Below, piece after piece: positions 1 to 6,882 of a stretch of 10,000 nucleotides of DNA. The DNA comes from Candidatus Hydrogenedens sp. Its GTDB lineage: Bacteria; Hydrogenedentota; Hydrogenedentia; Hydrogenedentales; Hydrogenedentaceae. The notes under the pieces were generated by a model, which was not told where the DNA came from, did no database searches, and was given only the letters and a program-made list of their open reading frames with translations. Position numbers and translations under genes: made by a program. The DNA lies in assembly GCA_020216745.1 (NCBI GenBank), contig JAIWNQ010000247.1:1-10000 (forward strand). The letters run 5' to 3'. Each line of letters begins with the position of its first letter. The stretch's first letter is position 1.

Positions 1-1078
1 TTTGGAATGGTTTGCCCATGAGTTCGATGCGGTTACCAAATGCGACACCAGCCATCTCTTTTTGGGGTTGAATACTCACAATCCAACCATATTCTACCCC
101 ACTAAACGAGTACTCCAACTCTTTATTCCAACCGTCAACGGGATTCCATCTTGCGAATGTTAAATAGCCAAACCCATCTTCAGGAGATTCGGTGCTAATC
201 CAGAAACCTCCATTCGATACAAATATGTTGGATTTGTTAGTTGTCCCTGCTCCTAAAAGGGACATAGGTTCTGTGATACAAGACCATGATTTTGTATCTA
301 TTACATACACCTCACTTTTCTTGCCACTTTGTTCACTATCATCCCAAAATGAAAGCAACATCACTAAAAATTGATTTTCAAAGAAGGCGATGTCATATAT
401 CGAATATTCCTTTTGTAATTCATCCAATACTAAAGGGCGACTCATTTTCAGAAACGTGTCAACGATGCAAAATTGCGGAATTCCTAAGTATCCCGATTTC
501 CCGACTATATACATCCCACTATCCCCTAAAGGACATATTTTATCTGGGTCGAAAGGTAATGGAATCTCGGAATCATAAGTTTGTATAAACTTGTCATCCT
601 CTAAGTCGAATAAAAGAGCCCTACCAAGTGATATGTGTTCAGATTCTTTTCCCTCAAATACAATAAAATGTAACTGCTCTCCTTTCTTATAAGGATATAC
701 TTTAATAATCTGCCAATCAGGGTGAGTTAAAAAATATTTTATATCTCTGGTTATCCCATTTTCTAAATGTATATAGTAAAAACCATCATTATATTTATTT
801 TGTAATAATCCACTCATGGATAATGTAAATAAAACATATTGATTTTGGCTTTCATTGGATAGAGGAAACATATCTAATACACTTTTGCCAGGTACAGTCA
901 TGAAGAATTGCGGATATAAAAGTTGCCCATTTCCCGACCGATATACTTCCTTGCATAAACGGACTGTCTCACCTGACACTGATTTTGTCTCAGTTAAAAC
1001 GAGGATATCCTCTGCGTATAGTCCTACTGGTAAAGAGAAAAGTAGATATATTAAAATTAAAGCATTAAACAACTTCAT
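1..1078 (-). CDS. Unrecognised secreted protein, 3' part cut by the left window edge
   Basis: Reading the minus strand from the ATG at 1078-1076 gives 359 codons with no stop, so the gene continues beyond base 1. The first 22 residues (MKLFNALILIYLLFSLPVGLYA, with a Lys, a hydrophobic core and an A-x-A-like end before EDI) look like a Sec signal peptide, so the product is probably exported. The rest is rich in short beta-prone stretches with aromatic and acidic turns. These include a PQF motif that recurs near residues 56-58 and 201-203, which resembles the repeated blades of a beta-propeller. I recognise no family and no catalytic motif. A weak ribosome site (ATAGG, at 1087-1091) lies 8 bases before the ATG. 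The start is divergent from the small gene at 1140, with 61 bases between them. The small plus-strand frames in this region are antisense shadows. Confidence is high that it is coding and low on function. Confidence 0.75.
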   Translation of the reverse strand, partial: MKLFNALILIYLLFSLPVGLYAEDILVLTETKSVSGETVRLCKEVYRSGNGQLLYPQFFMTVPGKSVLDMFPLSNESQNQYVLFTLSMSGLLQNKYNDGFYYIHLENGITRDIKYFLTHPDWQIIKVYPYKKGEQLHFIVFEGKESEHISLGRALLFDLEDDKFIQTYDSEIPLPFDPDKICPLGDSGMYIVGKSGYLGIPQFCIVDTFLKMSRPLVLDELQKEYSIYDIAFFENQFLVMLLSFWDDSEQSGKKSEVYVIDTKSWSCITEPMSLLGAGTTNKSNIFVSNGGFWISTESPEDGFGYLTFARWNPVDGWNKELEYSFSGVEYGWIVSIQPQKEMAGVAFGNRIELMGKPFQ

Positions 1079-1119
1079 ACTATTGACCTATAAGATTTTT
1101 CTAAATATATACACTTTAA

Positions 1120-1125
1120 TATAAT
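1120..1125 (+). promoter_or_regulatory. Candidate -10 box (TATAAT) for the 1140 gene
   Basis: A perfect TATAAT lies 14 bases before the ATG at 1140. A start of transcription about 7 bases downstream would leave a leader of only about 7 bases. That agrees with the lack of any Shine-Dalgarno sequence there. No good -35 box sits at the normal distance, and the region is so AT-rich that a chance match is possible. Confidence 0.35.
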
Positions 1126-1139
1126 AAAATAAAACACGT

Positions 1140-1565
1140 ATGACAGAAAATCAACCTATTCAGCCAGATTGGAAGCAACTTAAAGAGTTATTAAAAGAAT
1201 GTAGCAATTCCATGCCTAATAGTGCACCAGAGACAAACGTCACGTCACAATCTACCTCTAATATAACAGCAGGAACTATTTCTGAACATGAAGATAAGGG
1301 GGTATTTGATGAAGAGAAGAAAACAATGGAAGCCATTATCGAAGAACAAAGGCGAATAATCCAATTGCAAAATGAAAAAATACGGGAATTAGAAGAAAAA
1401 TTAAATCTGCTACAAACAGACTGCACTTCACATGATGGCAATATACAGAGAGAAAGTGTTATGTCAGATGCGGATGAAATGTCAATACCCTCCATTTCAG
1501 AATTACAACTGCAAATTCAAAAGCTACGTAACCAGATTTTGCTAATGAAAAGCAAACCAAAATAA
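1140..1565 (+). CDS. Small hypothetical coiled-coil protein (141 aa)
   Basis: This is the only convincing plus-strand gene. I do not recognise its family. It has no signal peptide or membrane segment, so the product is probably cytoplasmic. Residues 1-22 contain a short amphipathic segment (DWKQLKELLKE). Residues 23-52 are a Ser/Thr/Asn-rich, probably disordered linker. Residues 56-93 are rich in Glu, Lys, Gln and Leu with heptad-like spacing (IIEEQRRIIQLQNEKIRELE), a strong coiled-coil candidate. Residues 119-137 form a second, shorter helical stretch ending in a basic tail. There is no Shine-Dalgarno sequence; a TATAAT 14 bases upstream suggests a nearly leaderless message. It diverges from the secreted-protein gene on its left and converges on comEC, with 28 bases between the stops. 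The antisense frame at 1160-1495 is Cys/Ser-biased and less plausible. An oligomerising or scaffold role is possible, but nothing shows it. Confidence 0.6.
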   Translation: MTENQPIQPDWKQLKELLKECSNSMPNSAPETNVTSQSTSNITAGTISEHEDKGVFDEEKKTMEAIIEEQRRIIQLQNEKIRELEEKLNLLQTDCTSHDGNIQRESVMSDADEMSIPSISELQLQIQKLRNQILLMKSKPK

Positions 1566-1593
1566 AACATATAACATAAGGATAGACTTCCAT

Positions 1594-3948
1594 TTATCTT
1601 GGTTGTAATGTATAACCTTTTACGTGACGGGCTCCTAAAATAGAAACGTCATTAAGAGTAAAATGAATACAGATTCCACCATGATAGTCTGTCCGCCAAT
1701 AAGGGACGTGATATTGTTCTAACAATTCCTTTATTTCGGCTCGCATCCCAAAATTTCGATGAAATCCATTGCAAGAAATCACCACTGCCTGCGGTTTTAC
1801 CATCTCAAGAAAGTCCCTATTTAAAGAGTTTTTCAAACCATGATGCGGTAATTTTAAAATGTGTGCTGAAGATTTATCTGGTTGCAATTCCTTTTTAGCA
1901 ATCTCTGCTGGAAAATCGCCTGTCAATAAAGTTGTAAAATTATCATAGCAAAACTTCACAACGACGGAATTGTAATTTGTCTCTATATAAGCGACTTTAC
2001 CAGCATAAAGGACATCGAGCCAACCTTTTTTAAGATATATCCGCTTGCCCGCTTCTAATTTTAAAATTGAGCATTTAATCATTTTAATTCTTTCCAGTAG
2101 TTCCATACCTAATGGATTTGTTTCAAAACCTTCACCATAAAGGAAATTATCAACTTGATAGGTTTCAATAATAGGTATTAATCCACCAATATGGTCTTCA
2201 TCTGCATGTGACGCAATAACATAATCAAGTTTACGAATCCCTTGGGCATGGAGAAATGGAACAACTATCGCCCGTCCCTTATCTTCTGTTCCACTATCAA
2301 AAAGTAGATGTTCACCCTCAGGTGTTGTAATTACAATAGCATCTCCATGTCCAACATCAAGCAGATGAACAAAGCCTCCTTTGTTTAAGTATAGCCCACT
2401 CCACGTGAACCATAGGATAACACACGAAGATAAAAGAAAAAGCAGGTCTCTCCTTTTGAAAGTCCTTAAATATCGATATAAGAAATAGGAGGTGACAAAG
2501 TATACTAAAACACCTATATATGTTGGATGAGACAAATAAATGATCGTTTGCGAAACCGAACTGCCAAAGGAGCATATCCATTGTATTAATAACAGGGAGA
2601 GGGAACTGGAATAGAAAAAGAGGTAAGGAATACCAGGAAGAAAAATGGTAATAACTCCTCCTACACTTGATATAAGATAAATACCAACAAGAGGTACAAC
2701 TAAAAGATTAATTAGCGGAGAGAGAAGATTCACTTGTGTATTAAATTTCATCAGTAGTGGAAGTAGAAGAATTTGTGCAGATATAACAACTGTCACATAG
2801 GACCTAAGTGTCCATGGTAAAAATCTAAACAACTTGGATATCGGCTTATCAAATAAGATAATAGATGCTACTGCCATAAATGACATCTGTGTTCCTACGT
2901 CGCGAATGCAATCAGGATTAAATGTAAACAAAAGAAGGGCTGTGAGGGAAAGAGAGGATAGAATATCTCCCTCCCGTTTACAAATAACATATATCTCGTA
3001 AATGCTCAACATTAACAAAGCCCTTAATGACGAACCATGCGCCCCACTCATTATGGTGTATAAAAAGCAAACTATCAGGGCAAAGATGCCTGCACCTTTC
3101 TCCTTAAATGGAACGATTATCTGCCATAACTTGCGAATGCACCAATACAAAAGTCCAATATGTAATCCAGAAATAGCAAGGATGTGTATTGTTCCTGTTC
3201 TAACAAACTGCTGTTTTTCTTCAAAACTTAAACCACTTCGGTCGCCTAACCAGATAGCATGGGCTATATCTACCGTAGATGATGGAGAATATTTTATAAA
3301 CCGCCCATAAAGGTATTGTTGAAGTTTAGAAATCCAGAAGAGAGGAGAGATGTGGTATTCATGCAGAATTTTAAGTTGTTTTCCCGATGTCTGAATTTTT
3401 GAGAAAACCATCTGTGAATGTAGATAATCCTCATAGTTGTATAGGGAGAGATTGTTAGGACTTAAATAGATATTAGGTTTTCCAACCACTCTAAGTTTTG
3501 TATGAACATATATAGGATGTGTAATATTCTTACAGTCAACCGACATCTTACCCTTCATATCTGTCCATGTGCCACGGCTATTTTTAACACGGAGAACTTG
3601 CAATATAAATCGAAGCTCAGGAGAGTCAGCATTAAAAGGTTCATTCTTAACCACATATCCTTCCACTTCAACGCGAGTATTGACCGGGTTTCGTTTTAAC
3701 CACTGAAACAAGGCATCCCCCTCTTTCGGGAAAGGATTAGAAAGGTATGTAATAGAACCCACTGAGAAGAAAAGAATAAATATCCAAATCTCATCATAGG
3801 ATTGAAATCTATGTTTTCCAAAACATAAAAACAGGCTGAGAATAAAAGTTAAAACACAGATATACCAGTTAATCCACTGGAATTCAGCGAGGATAAAGCC
3901 AGTAACAAACCCTCCGCATGCAACAACTAAATGCCTGTTGATTAACAT
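1594..3948 (-). CDS. comEC: ComEC/Rec2 family DNA-uptake channel (784 aa)
   Basis: ComEC is the inner-membrane channel that carries single-stranded DNA into the cytoplasm during natural transformation. All three expected parts are present. Residues 1-75 are N-terminal membrane helices, followed by a soluble OB-fold-like segment at about 85-195. Residues about 225-520 are the Competence domain with many membrane helices and the family motifs ISGLHIGL (260-267) and SGAHGSSLRA (301-310). Residues about 525-784 are a metallo-beta-lactamase-like domain with LDVGHGDA (530-537), the metal motif SHADEDHIGG (580-589), TGDF (676-679) and LPHHG (700-704). The length is normal for the family and the metal motif H-x-D-x-D-H is intact, so the gene looks functional. 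The usual LDVGQGDA reads LDVGHGDA here. No clear ribosome site precedes the ATG; a 90-base gap separates it from the Gfo/Idh gene upstream. No other competence or pilus gene is in view. Confidence 0.95.
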   Translation of the reverse strand: MLINRHLVVACGGFVTGFILAEFQWINWYICVLTFILSLFLCFGKHRFQSYDEIWIFILFFSVGSITYLSNPFPKEGDALFQWLKRNPVNTRVEVEGYVVKNEPFNADSPELRFILQVLRVKNSRGTWTDMKGKMSVDCKNITHPIYVHTKLRVVGKPNIYLSPNNLSLYNYEDYLHSQMVFSKIQTSGKQLKILHEYHISPLFWISKLQQYLYGRFIKYSPSSTVDIAHAIWLGDRSGLSFEEKQQFVRTGTIHILAISGLHIGLLYWCIRKLWQIIVPFKEKGAGIFALIVCFLYTIMSGAHGSSLRALLMLSIYEIYVICKREGDILSSLSLTALLLFTFNPDCIRDVGTQMSFMAVASIILFDKPISKLFRFLPWTLRSYVTVVISAQILLLPLLMKFNTQVNLLSPLINLLVVPLVGIYLISSVGGVITIFLPGIPYLFFYSSSLSLLLIQWICSFGSSVSQTIIYLSHPTYIGVLVYFVTSYFLYRYLRTFKRRDLLFLLSSCVILWFTWSGLYLNKGGFVHLLDVGHGDAIVITTPEGEHLLFDSGTEDKGRAIVVPFLHAQGIRKLDYVIASHADEDHIGGLIPIIETYQVDNFLYGEGFETNPLGMELLERIKMIKCSILKLEAGKRIYLKKGWLDVLYAGKVAYIETNYNSVVVKFCYDNFTTLLTGDFPAEIAKKELQPDKSSAHILKLPHHGLKNSLNRDFLEMVKPQAVVISCNGFHRNFGMRAEIKELLEQYHVPYWRTDYHGGICIHFTLNDVSILGARHVKGYTLQPR
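1601..1621 (+). terminator. Weak Rho-independent terminator for the 1140 gene
   Basis: GGTTGTA and TATAACC form a 7-pair stem, with one G-U pair, around a 3-base loop. Four T follow (1618-1621). It lies 36 bases after the stop of the plus-strand gene, inside the last codons of the convergent comEC gene. The stem is short and the T-run is poor, so efficiency would be modest. In the minus direction the T-run is missing, so it would serve only the plus-strand gene. Confidence 0.3.
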
Positions 3949-4038
3949 TTTATATACTATTATTTAGCCTGTATTGATTGTTCTTATCATTTTTATAGTA
4001 CTTGCCTACTAAACAACAGTTTCTAATTTTTTATATTG

Positions 4039-5085
4039 TTATTTCCCTTCAGCAATTTGTTTTTCTGCATTTGCTAAGACCTCTTCAAGTCGAATAGGTT
4101 TCCCTCCCTGACGTTTGCTTTCATCCGCAGATTCCATAAATAAAAACATTTCGATACTTTCTTCTGGGTCTACTGGCGGTACACCAGTTCTAAAAAATTT
4201 AACAATTTCTTCAGCCAACGGTGAAAAATCACTATCCTCCTCTTGGCGTGCAGTTCCCTTCTCTCCAAAAGCAATAACTTGATGAGGTAAATCTCCCTTC
4301 CGCAATCCAACCAAAACTCCAACACGTCCATCCTTCCAAACACCTGTAACTACATCCGTATCAGCTGTGCTGACCCGTGTTACCGTTTCGCAACCTCTAC
4401 CTAACACTGTATAAAGAGCCTCTGTCGGATGTATCCCATACCAGAACAAATCAGGATGGTGAGGCTCCAAATGACACGGGCCATAGGAGATGGCCGTATG
4501 TATTGGACCAATATCTTGCTTTAACATCTGTGTCAAGCCCTTATAAAAACGATAAGAAGAACTGGTAAACCAAGGGACATTATGTTCTTTAGCCAACTTC
4601 GCAATTTTAATGGCGTCTGTTAACGAACCTGCAAGTGGTTTATCAATGAAAACCCGTTTTTTGGCTTCGAATATAGGTTTTACTTGTTCAAGGTGCACAC
4701 GCCCATCTACACTGGTAAGCATCACAGCATCAACCCGTGAACATAATTCCTCGATAGAATTTACAATCTCAACACCAAACTCTTTCTTTAATCGCTCCGT
4801 AAAACCAGCAACACGTGAAGAACTGGCTTCAAGGTCTGGACTACCTCCAGGATACCCAAGAATAATTCGTGCACCAGGAACACGTTTAGGATTGTTCATA
4901 TCATTATATATCTGTGCAAAGGTAATAACATGTGAGGTATCTAACCCAACCAAACCAATGTTAAGTTCTTTGTCAGTCTCTTGCAACGGTGGAGCCTGTG
5001 AAGTATCTTGTGCCTGTCCACAGAATGACATTGATAATACAATCAAACAAGCCACGAAAAACAAGTGAAAACCTAAACTTTGCAT
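4039..5085 (-). CDS. Exported Gfo/Idh/MocA-family oxidoreductase-like protein (348 aa)
   Basis: Gfo/Idh/MocA proteins are NAD(P)-dependent dehydrogenases or lyase-like enzymes acting on sugars and sugar acids. Residues 1-25 form a Sec-type signal peptide (hydrophobic core LFFVACLIVLSMS, then CGQAQ) without twin arginines or a good lipobox. A polar linker reaches to about 40. The Rossmann half starts at 41 with IGLVGLDTSH (43-52), where the usual GxGxxG dinucleotide loop is altered. VFIDKPLAG (145-153) is the family's EKP motif with Asp for Glu; its Lys149 is the expected catalytic residue. YGIHPTEALYTVLG (216-229) matches the substrate-domain His motif. The end, MESADESKRQGGKP (317-330), is also typical. 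A Shine-Dalgarno AAGGA (5094-5098) lies 8 bases before the ATG. It lies downstream of the fucosidase on the same strand, which suggests a glycan-related role. The substrate is unknown, and how an exported form would obtain its cofactor is unclear. Confidence 0.88.
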   Translation of the reverse strand: MQSLGFHLFFVACLIVLSMSFCGQAQDTSQAPPLQETDKELNIGLVGLDTSHVITFAQIYNDMNNPKRVPGARIILGYPGGSPDLEASSSRVAGFTERLKKEFGVEIVNSIEELCSRVDAVMLTSVDGRVHLEQVKPIFEAKKRVFIDKPLAGSLTDAIKIAKLAKEHNVPWFTSSSYRFYKGLTQMLKQDIGPIHTAISYGPCHLEPHHPDLFWYGIHPTEALYTVLGRGCETVTRVSTADTDVVTGVWKDGRVGVLVGLRKGDLPHQVIAFGEKGTARQEEDSDFSPLAEEIVKFFRTGVPPVDPEESIEMFLFMESADESKRQGGKPIRLEEVLANAEKQIAEGK

Positions 5086-5427
5086 TGTCTTATTCCTTAT
5101 CTTGCAAATTGAATTTATATTTGACCCTATCTTTTATAGTGTAGTTTAATTTTCCTACAATCTCCTAATCAAATCAATCTCTACTTCCCCTTTCCTAACT
5201 ACAGATTTACAATACCTTTTACCTACAAAACAATAGCAAATGTGAAATAGTGTAACATCAAAATAAATATCGAGAGAGTACATAAGACAATTAATATGCA
5301 GATAAGATATAGATGGCTATTATGTATATGACATAGTCTGGGCAGTCGTCACCTTAACAAGGATATGAATAACGATTTAGTAAACGTATGTATTCGTCCG
5401 TTGAATATTGAAAATATCTACAGAACT
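5086..5427. other. 342-base gene-free stretch between the Gfo/Idh and GH29 genes
   Basis: I find no supportable gene, RNA or terminator with a convincing T-run here. The stretch is AT-rich. Its right part (about 5300-5427) shows only 4- to 5-base inverted repeats. Its left part contains a candidate minus-strand promoter (5133-5160) and a 91-base segment, 5145-5235, with a single G on the plus strand (5204). In that segment TTGTAGG occurs twice on the minus strand, at 5154-5160 and 5222-5228, each followed by A-rich bases. Confidence 0.5.
5133..5160 (-). promoter_or_regulatory. Candidate promoter of the Gfo/Idh gene
   Basis: On the minus strand TTGTAG (5155-5160) and TATAAA (5133-5138) are 16 bases apart. 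This would start transcription near 5126 and give a leader of about 40 bases carrying the AAGGA ribosome site. The -35 box matches the consensus only in its first three bases. A closely similar TTGTAC-N16-TATAAA, also followed by AGA, lies ahead of the fucosidase gene. Confidence 0.3.
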
Positions 5428-6747
5428 TTAAAACGTTAACTTAAACACCCAGGCGTGTTGGCAGGGAATTTGTGCTGGTGAAACACATGGGGTTGTTATT
5501 ATCCATTCACCATTATCGTCCTCTACAGGAATCGTTATATCGGTGCCTAATAGGGTAACTTTTGGTGAGGTCTGGAATTCGTTAGATTTCGGGATAGCCC
5601 ATTTATCGGGAGGCCATTTCAAAGCAATAGCATATATGGTGTTCCCCTTGCGGGTGAAACGGAAATTCTCCATCTTTGGGGCATCTTTCCATACGTCCGT
5701 TCCATAAATAGAATCGCCATTGACTTCTAACCATTTGCCCATTTCTAATAATCGTTCCTGCATTATCTCTGGTATGCGTCCATCTGCGGATGGACCTATG
5801 TCCAGTAGCAGGTTACCCCCTCGCGAGACATTGTCTATCAGCAGGTGAAGCAATTCCGTTGTGCTACGGTAACAATCCGCATCCTCATTTCTATTTAGAC
5901 CAAACGATTTGCCCATACCCTGGCATTCTTCAAATCTACCTTGTTTAATTAGATGTCCATCAGGAATATTCCCGTACTCGGGTGTTGCGAAGCCCCCATG
6001 AATATTTCTACATTCCTTACCCCAGCGGTCATTTATTGCAATATCTTTTGGTGCGGGCGATTCATTAAATAGCCATGCTAAAAATTCCGTGCTACGCCAG
6101 ACGGAACTTGGATGATCCCATTCACCATCTGGCCAAAATACATCTGGCTTATATCGAACAATCAAATCCTTCATCTGTGGTAACATGTATTCATCTACAT
6201 ATGTATTCACATCAGTGTTATAAAGTGGATTAAACCATTCATACATACAGTAGTAAAACCCCATTTTCAAACCCACTTTCCTGACAGCAGTTATCAAATC
6301 CCCTGCCAAATCCCGATGTGGACCTATATCTACAGAATTCCAATTCCAACTATGCGGTGCTTGCCAGAGACAGAAACCTTCAACATGTTTTGAAGTTAGA
6401 ACAACATATTTTGCTCCTGAGCGTTTAAATATATCTGCCCATTGGTCTGGGTCGAATAACTCTGCTTTAAACATCGGTGCAAAATCCTGATATTTGAACG
6501 TTTCACCATATTTCTCTTTATGGAATTTCCATGTCTCGCTATTTTTATCTTCCATATAGTACCAGTACCATTCCGCATATTGGTCTTTTGGTCCCCATGA
6601 CGGAACAGAATACACGCCCCAATGGATAAAAATGCCGAACTTTGCGTCTTCGAACCACTGTGGATTGGGTCTTTGGTCTAATGACTCCCAGGTCGGCTCA
6701 TACCCCACTCCAATACCTACCAGAAGCAACATGGATAATAAATTCAT
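5428..6747 (-). CDS. GH29 alpha-L-fucosidase, FUCA1-like (439 aa)
   Basis: GH29 enzymes release alpha-linked L-fucose from glycans by a retaining mechanism. FGIFIHWGVYSVPSWG (37-52) is the family's N-terminal substrate loop, with the sugar-binding His42. SWNWNSVDIGPHRDL (133-147) and YKPDVFWPDGEW (199-210) closely resemble animal lysosomal FUCA1; Asp207 is the expected nucleophile. DIAINDRWG (235-243) and GGNLLLDIGPSADG (310-323) complete the barrel. Residues from about 350 form the C-terminal beta domain. Residues 1-16 are a short hydrophobic leader without a positive charge, a probable but atypical signal peptide. AAAGGAA (6753-6759) lies 5 bases before the ATG. Two motifs diverge: the usual KHH(D/E)GF is KHVEGF (120-125), and the usual W-E-x-C followed by SWGY is FEEC (272-275) with SFGL (281-284). 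The family assignment is firm; activity on plain fucosides is less certain. It lies between the usp gene (135 bases away) and the Gfo/Idh gene. Confidence 0.93.
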   Translation of the reverse strand: MNLLSMLLLVGIGVGYEPTWESLDQRPNPQWFEDAKFGIFIHWGVYSVPSWGPKDQYAEWYWYYMEDKNSETWKFHKEKYGETFKYQDFAPMFKAELFDPDQWADIFKRSGAKYVVLTSKHVEGFCLWQAPHSWNWNSVDIGPHRDLAGDLITAVRKVGLKMGFYYCMYEWFNPLYNTDVNTYVDEYMLPQMKDLIVRYKPDVFWPDGEWDHPSSVWRSTEFLAWLFNESPAPKDIAINDRWGKECRNIHGGFATPEYGNIPDGHLIKQGRFEECQGMGKSFGLNRNEDADCYRSTTELLHLLIDNVSRGGNLLLDIGPSADGRIPEIMQERLLEMGKWLEVNGDSIYGTDVWKDAPKMENFRFTRKGNTIYAIALKWPPDKWAIPKSNEFQTSPKVTLLGTDITIPVEDDNGEWIITTPCVSPAQIPCQHAWVFKLTF

Positions 6748-6761
6748 AAATGTTCCTTTCT

Positions 6762-6789
6762 TTTATACAGTAAGTCATAACATGTACAA
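6762..6789 (-). promoter_or_regulatory. Candidate promoter of the fucosidase gene
   Basis: On the minus strand TTGTAC (6784-6789) and TATAAA (6762-6767) are 16 bases apart, in the 135-base gap after usp. The same pattern, with AGA following, precedes the Gfo/Idh gene. The -10 box is only 14 bases from the ATG, so transcription would begin inside or next to the ribosome site. That weakens the call. Confidence 0.25.
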
Positions 6790-6882
6790 AATGAGCCATT
6801 GAAATTAGTGTAGCATAAACATTTGTCTGATTGTATCTCTGATTGCTGAGTGAAAATGGTTTTAAATTGACTTCGGTTGTTT

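Noticed and set aside
192..1124. Several short plus-strand frames (for example 192-374, 286-588, 855-1124)
   Set aside because: They lie antisense to, or overlap, the long minus-strand frame that runs uninterrupted from 1078 to the left edge and begins with a signal peptide. They have no ribosome sites or recognisable domains.
1160..1495. Minus-strand frame of 111 codons opposite the coiled-coil gene
   Set aside because: It is wholly antisense to the 1140 gene, is rich in Cys and Ser as expected from a shadow of acidic and Lys/Gln codons, and shows no family motif.
3992..3997. TATAAA (minus strand) as a -10 box for comEC
   Set aside because: No acceptable -35 box lies 16 to 18 bases upstream (CTGTTG or ACTGTT only), and such hexamers are frequent in this AT-rich gap.
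3996..4011. Inverted repeat TAGTA/TACTA between the Gfo/Idh and comEC genes as a terminator
   Set aside because: The stem is only five AT-rich pairs and there is no T-run after it in the minus direction.
4377..5068. Plus-strand frames opposite the Gfo/Idh gene (4377-4568 and 4610-5068)
   Set aside because: They are antisense to a gene with clear family motifs and have no domain or ribosome site of their own.
6829..6846. Two copies of TCTGATTG in the gap after usp
   Set aside because: An 8-base repeat ten bases apart is too short to support a regulatory call, with no link to a promoter box.
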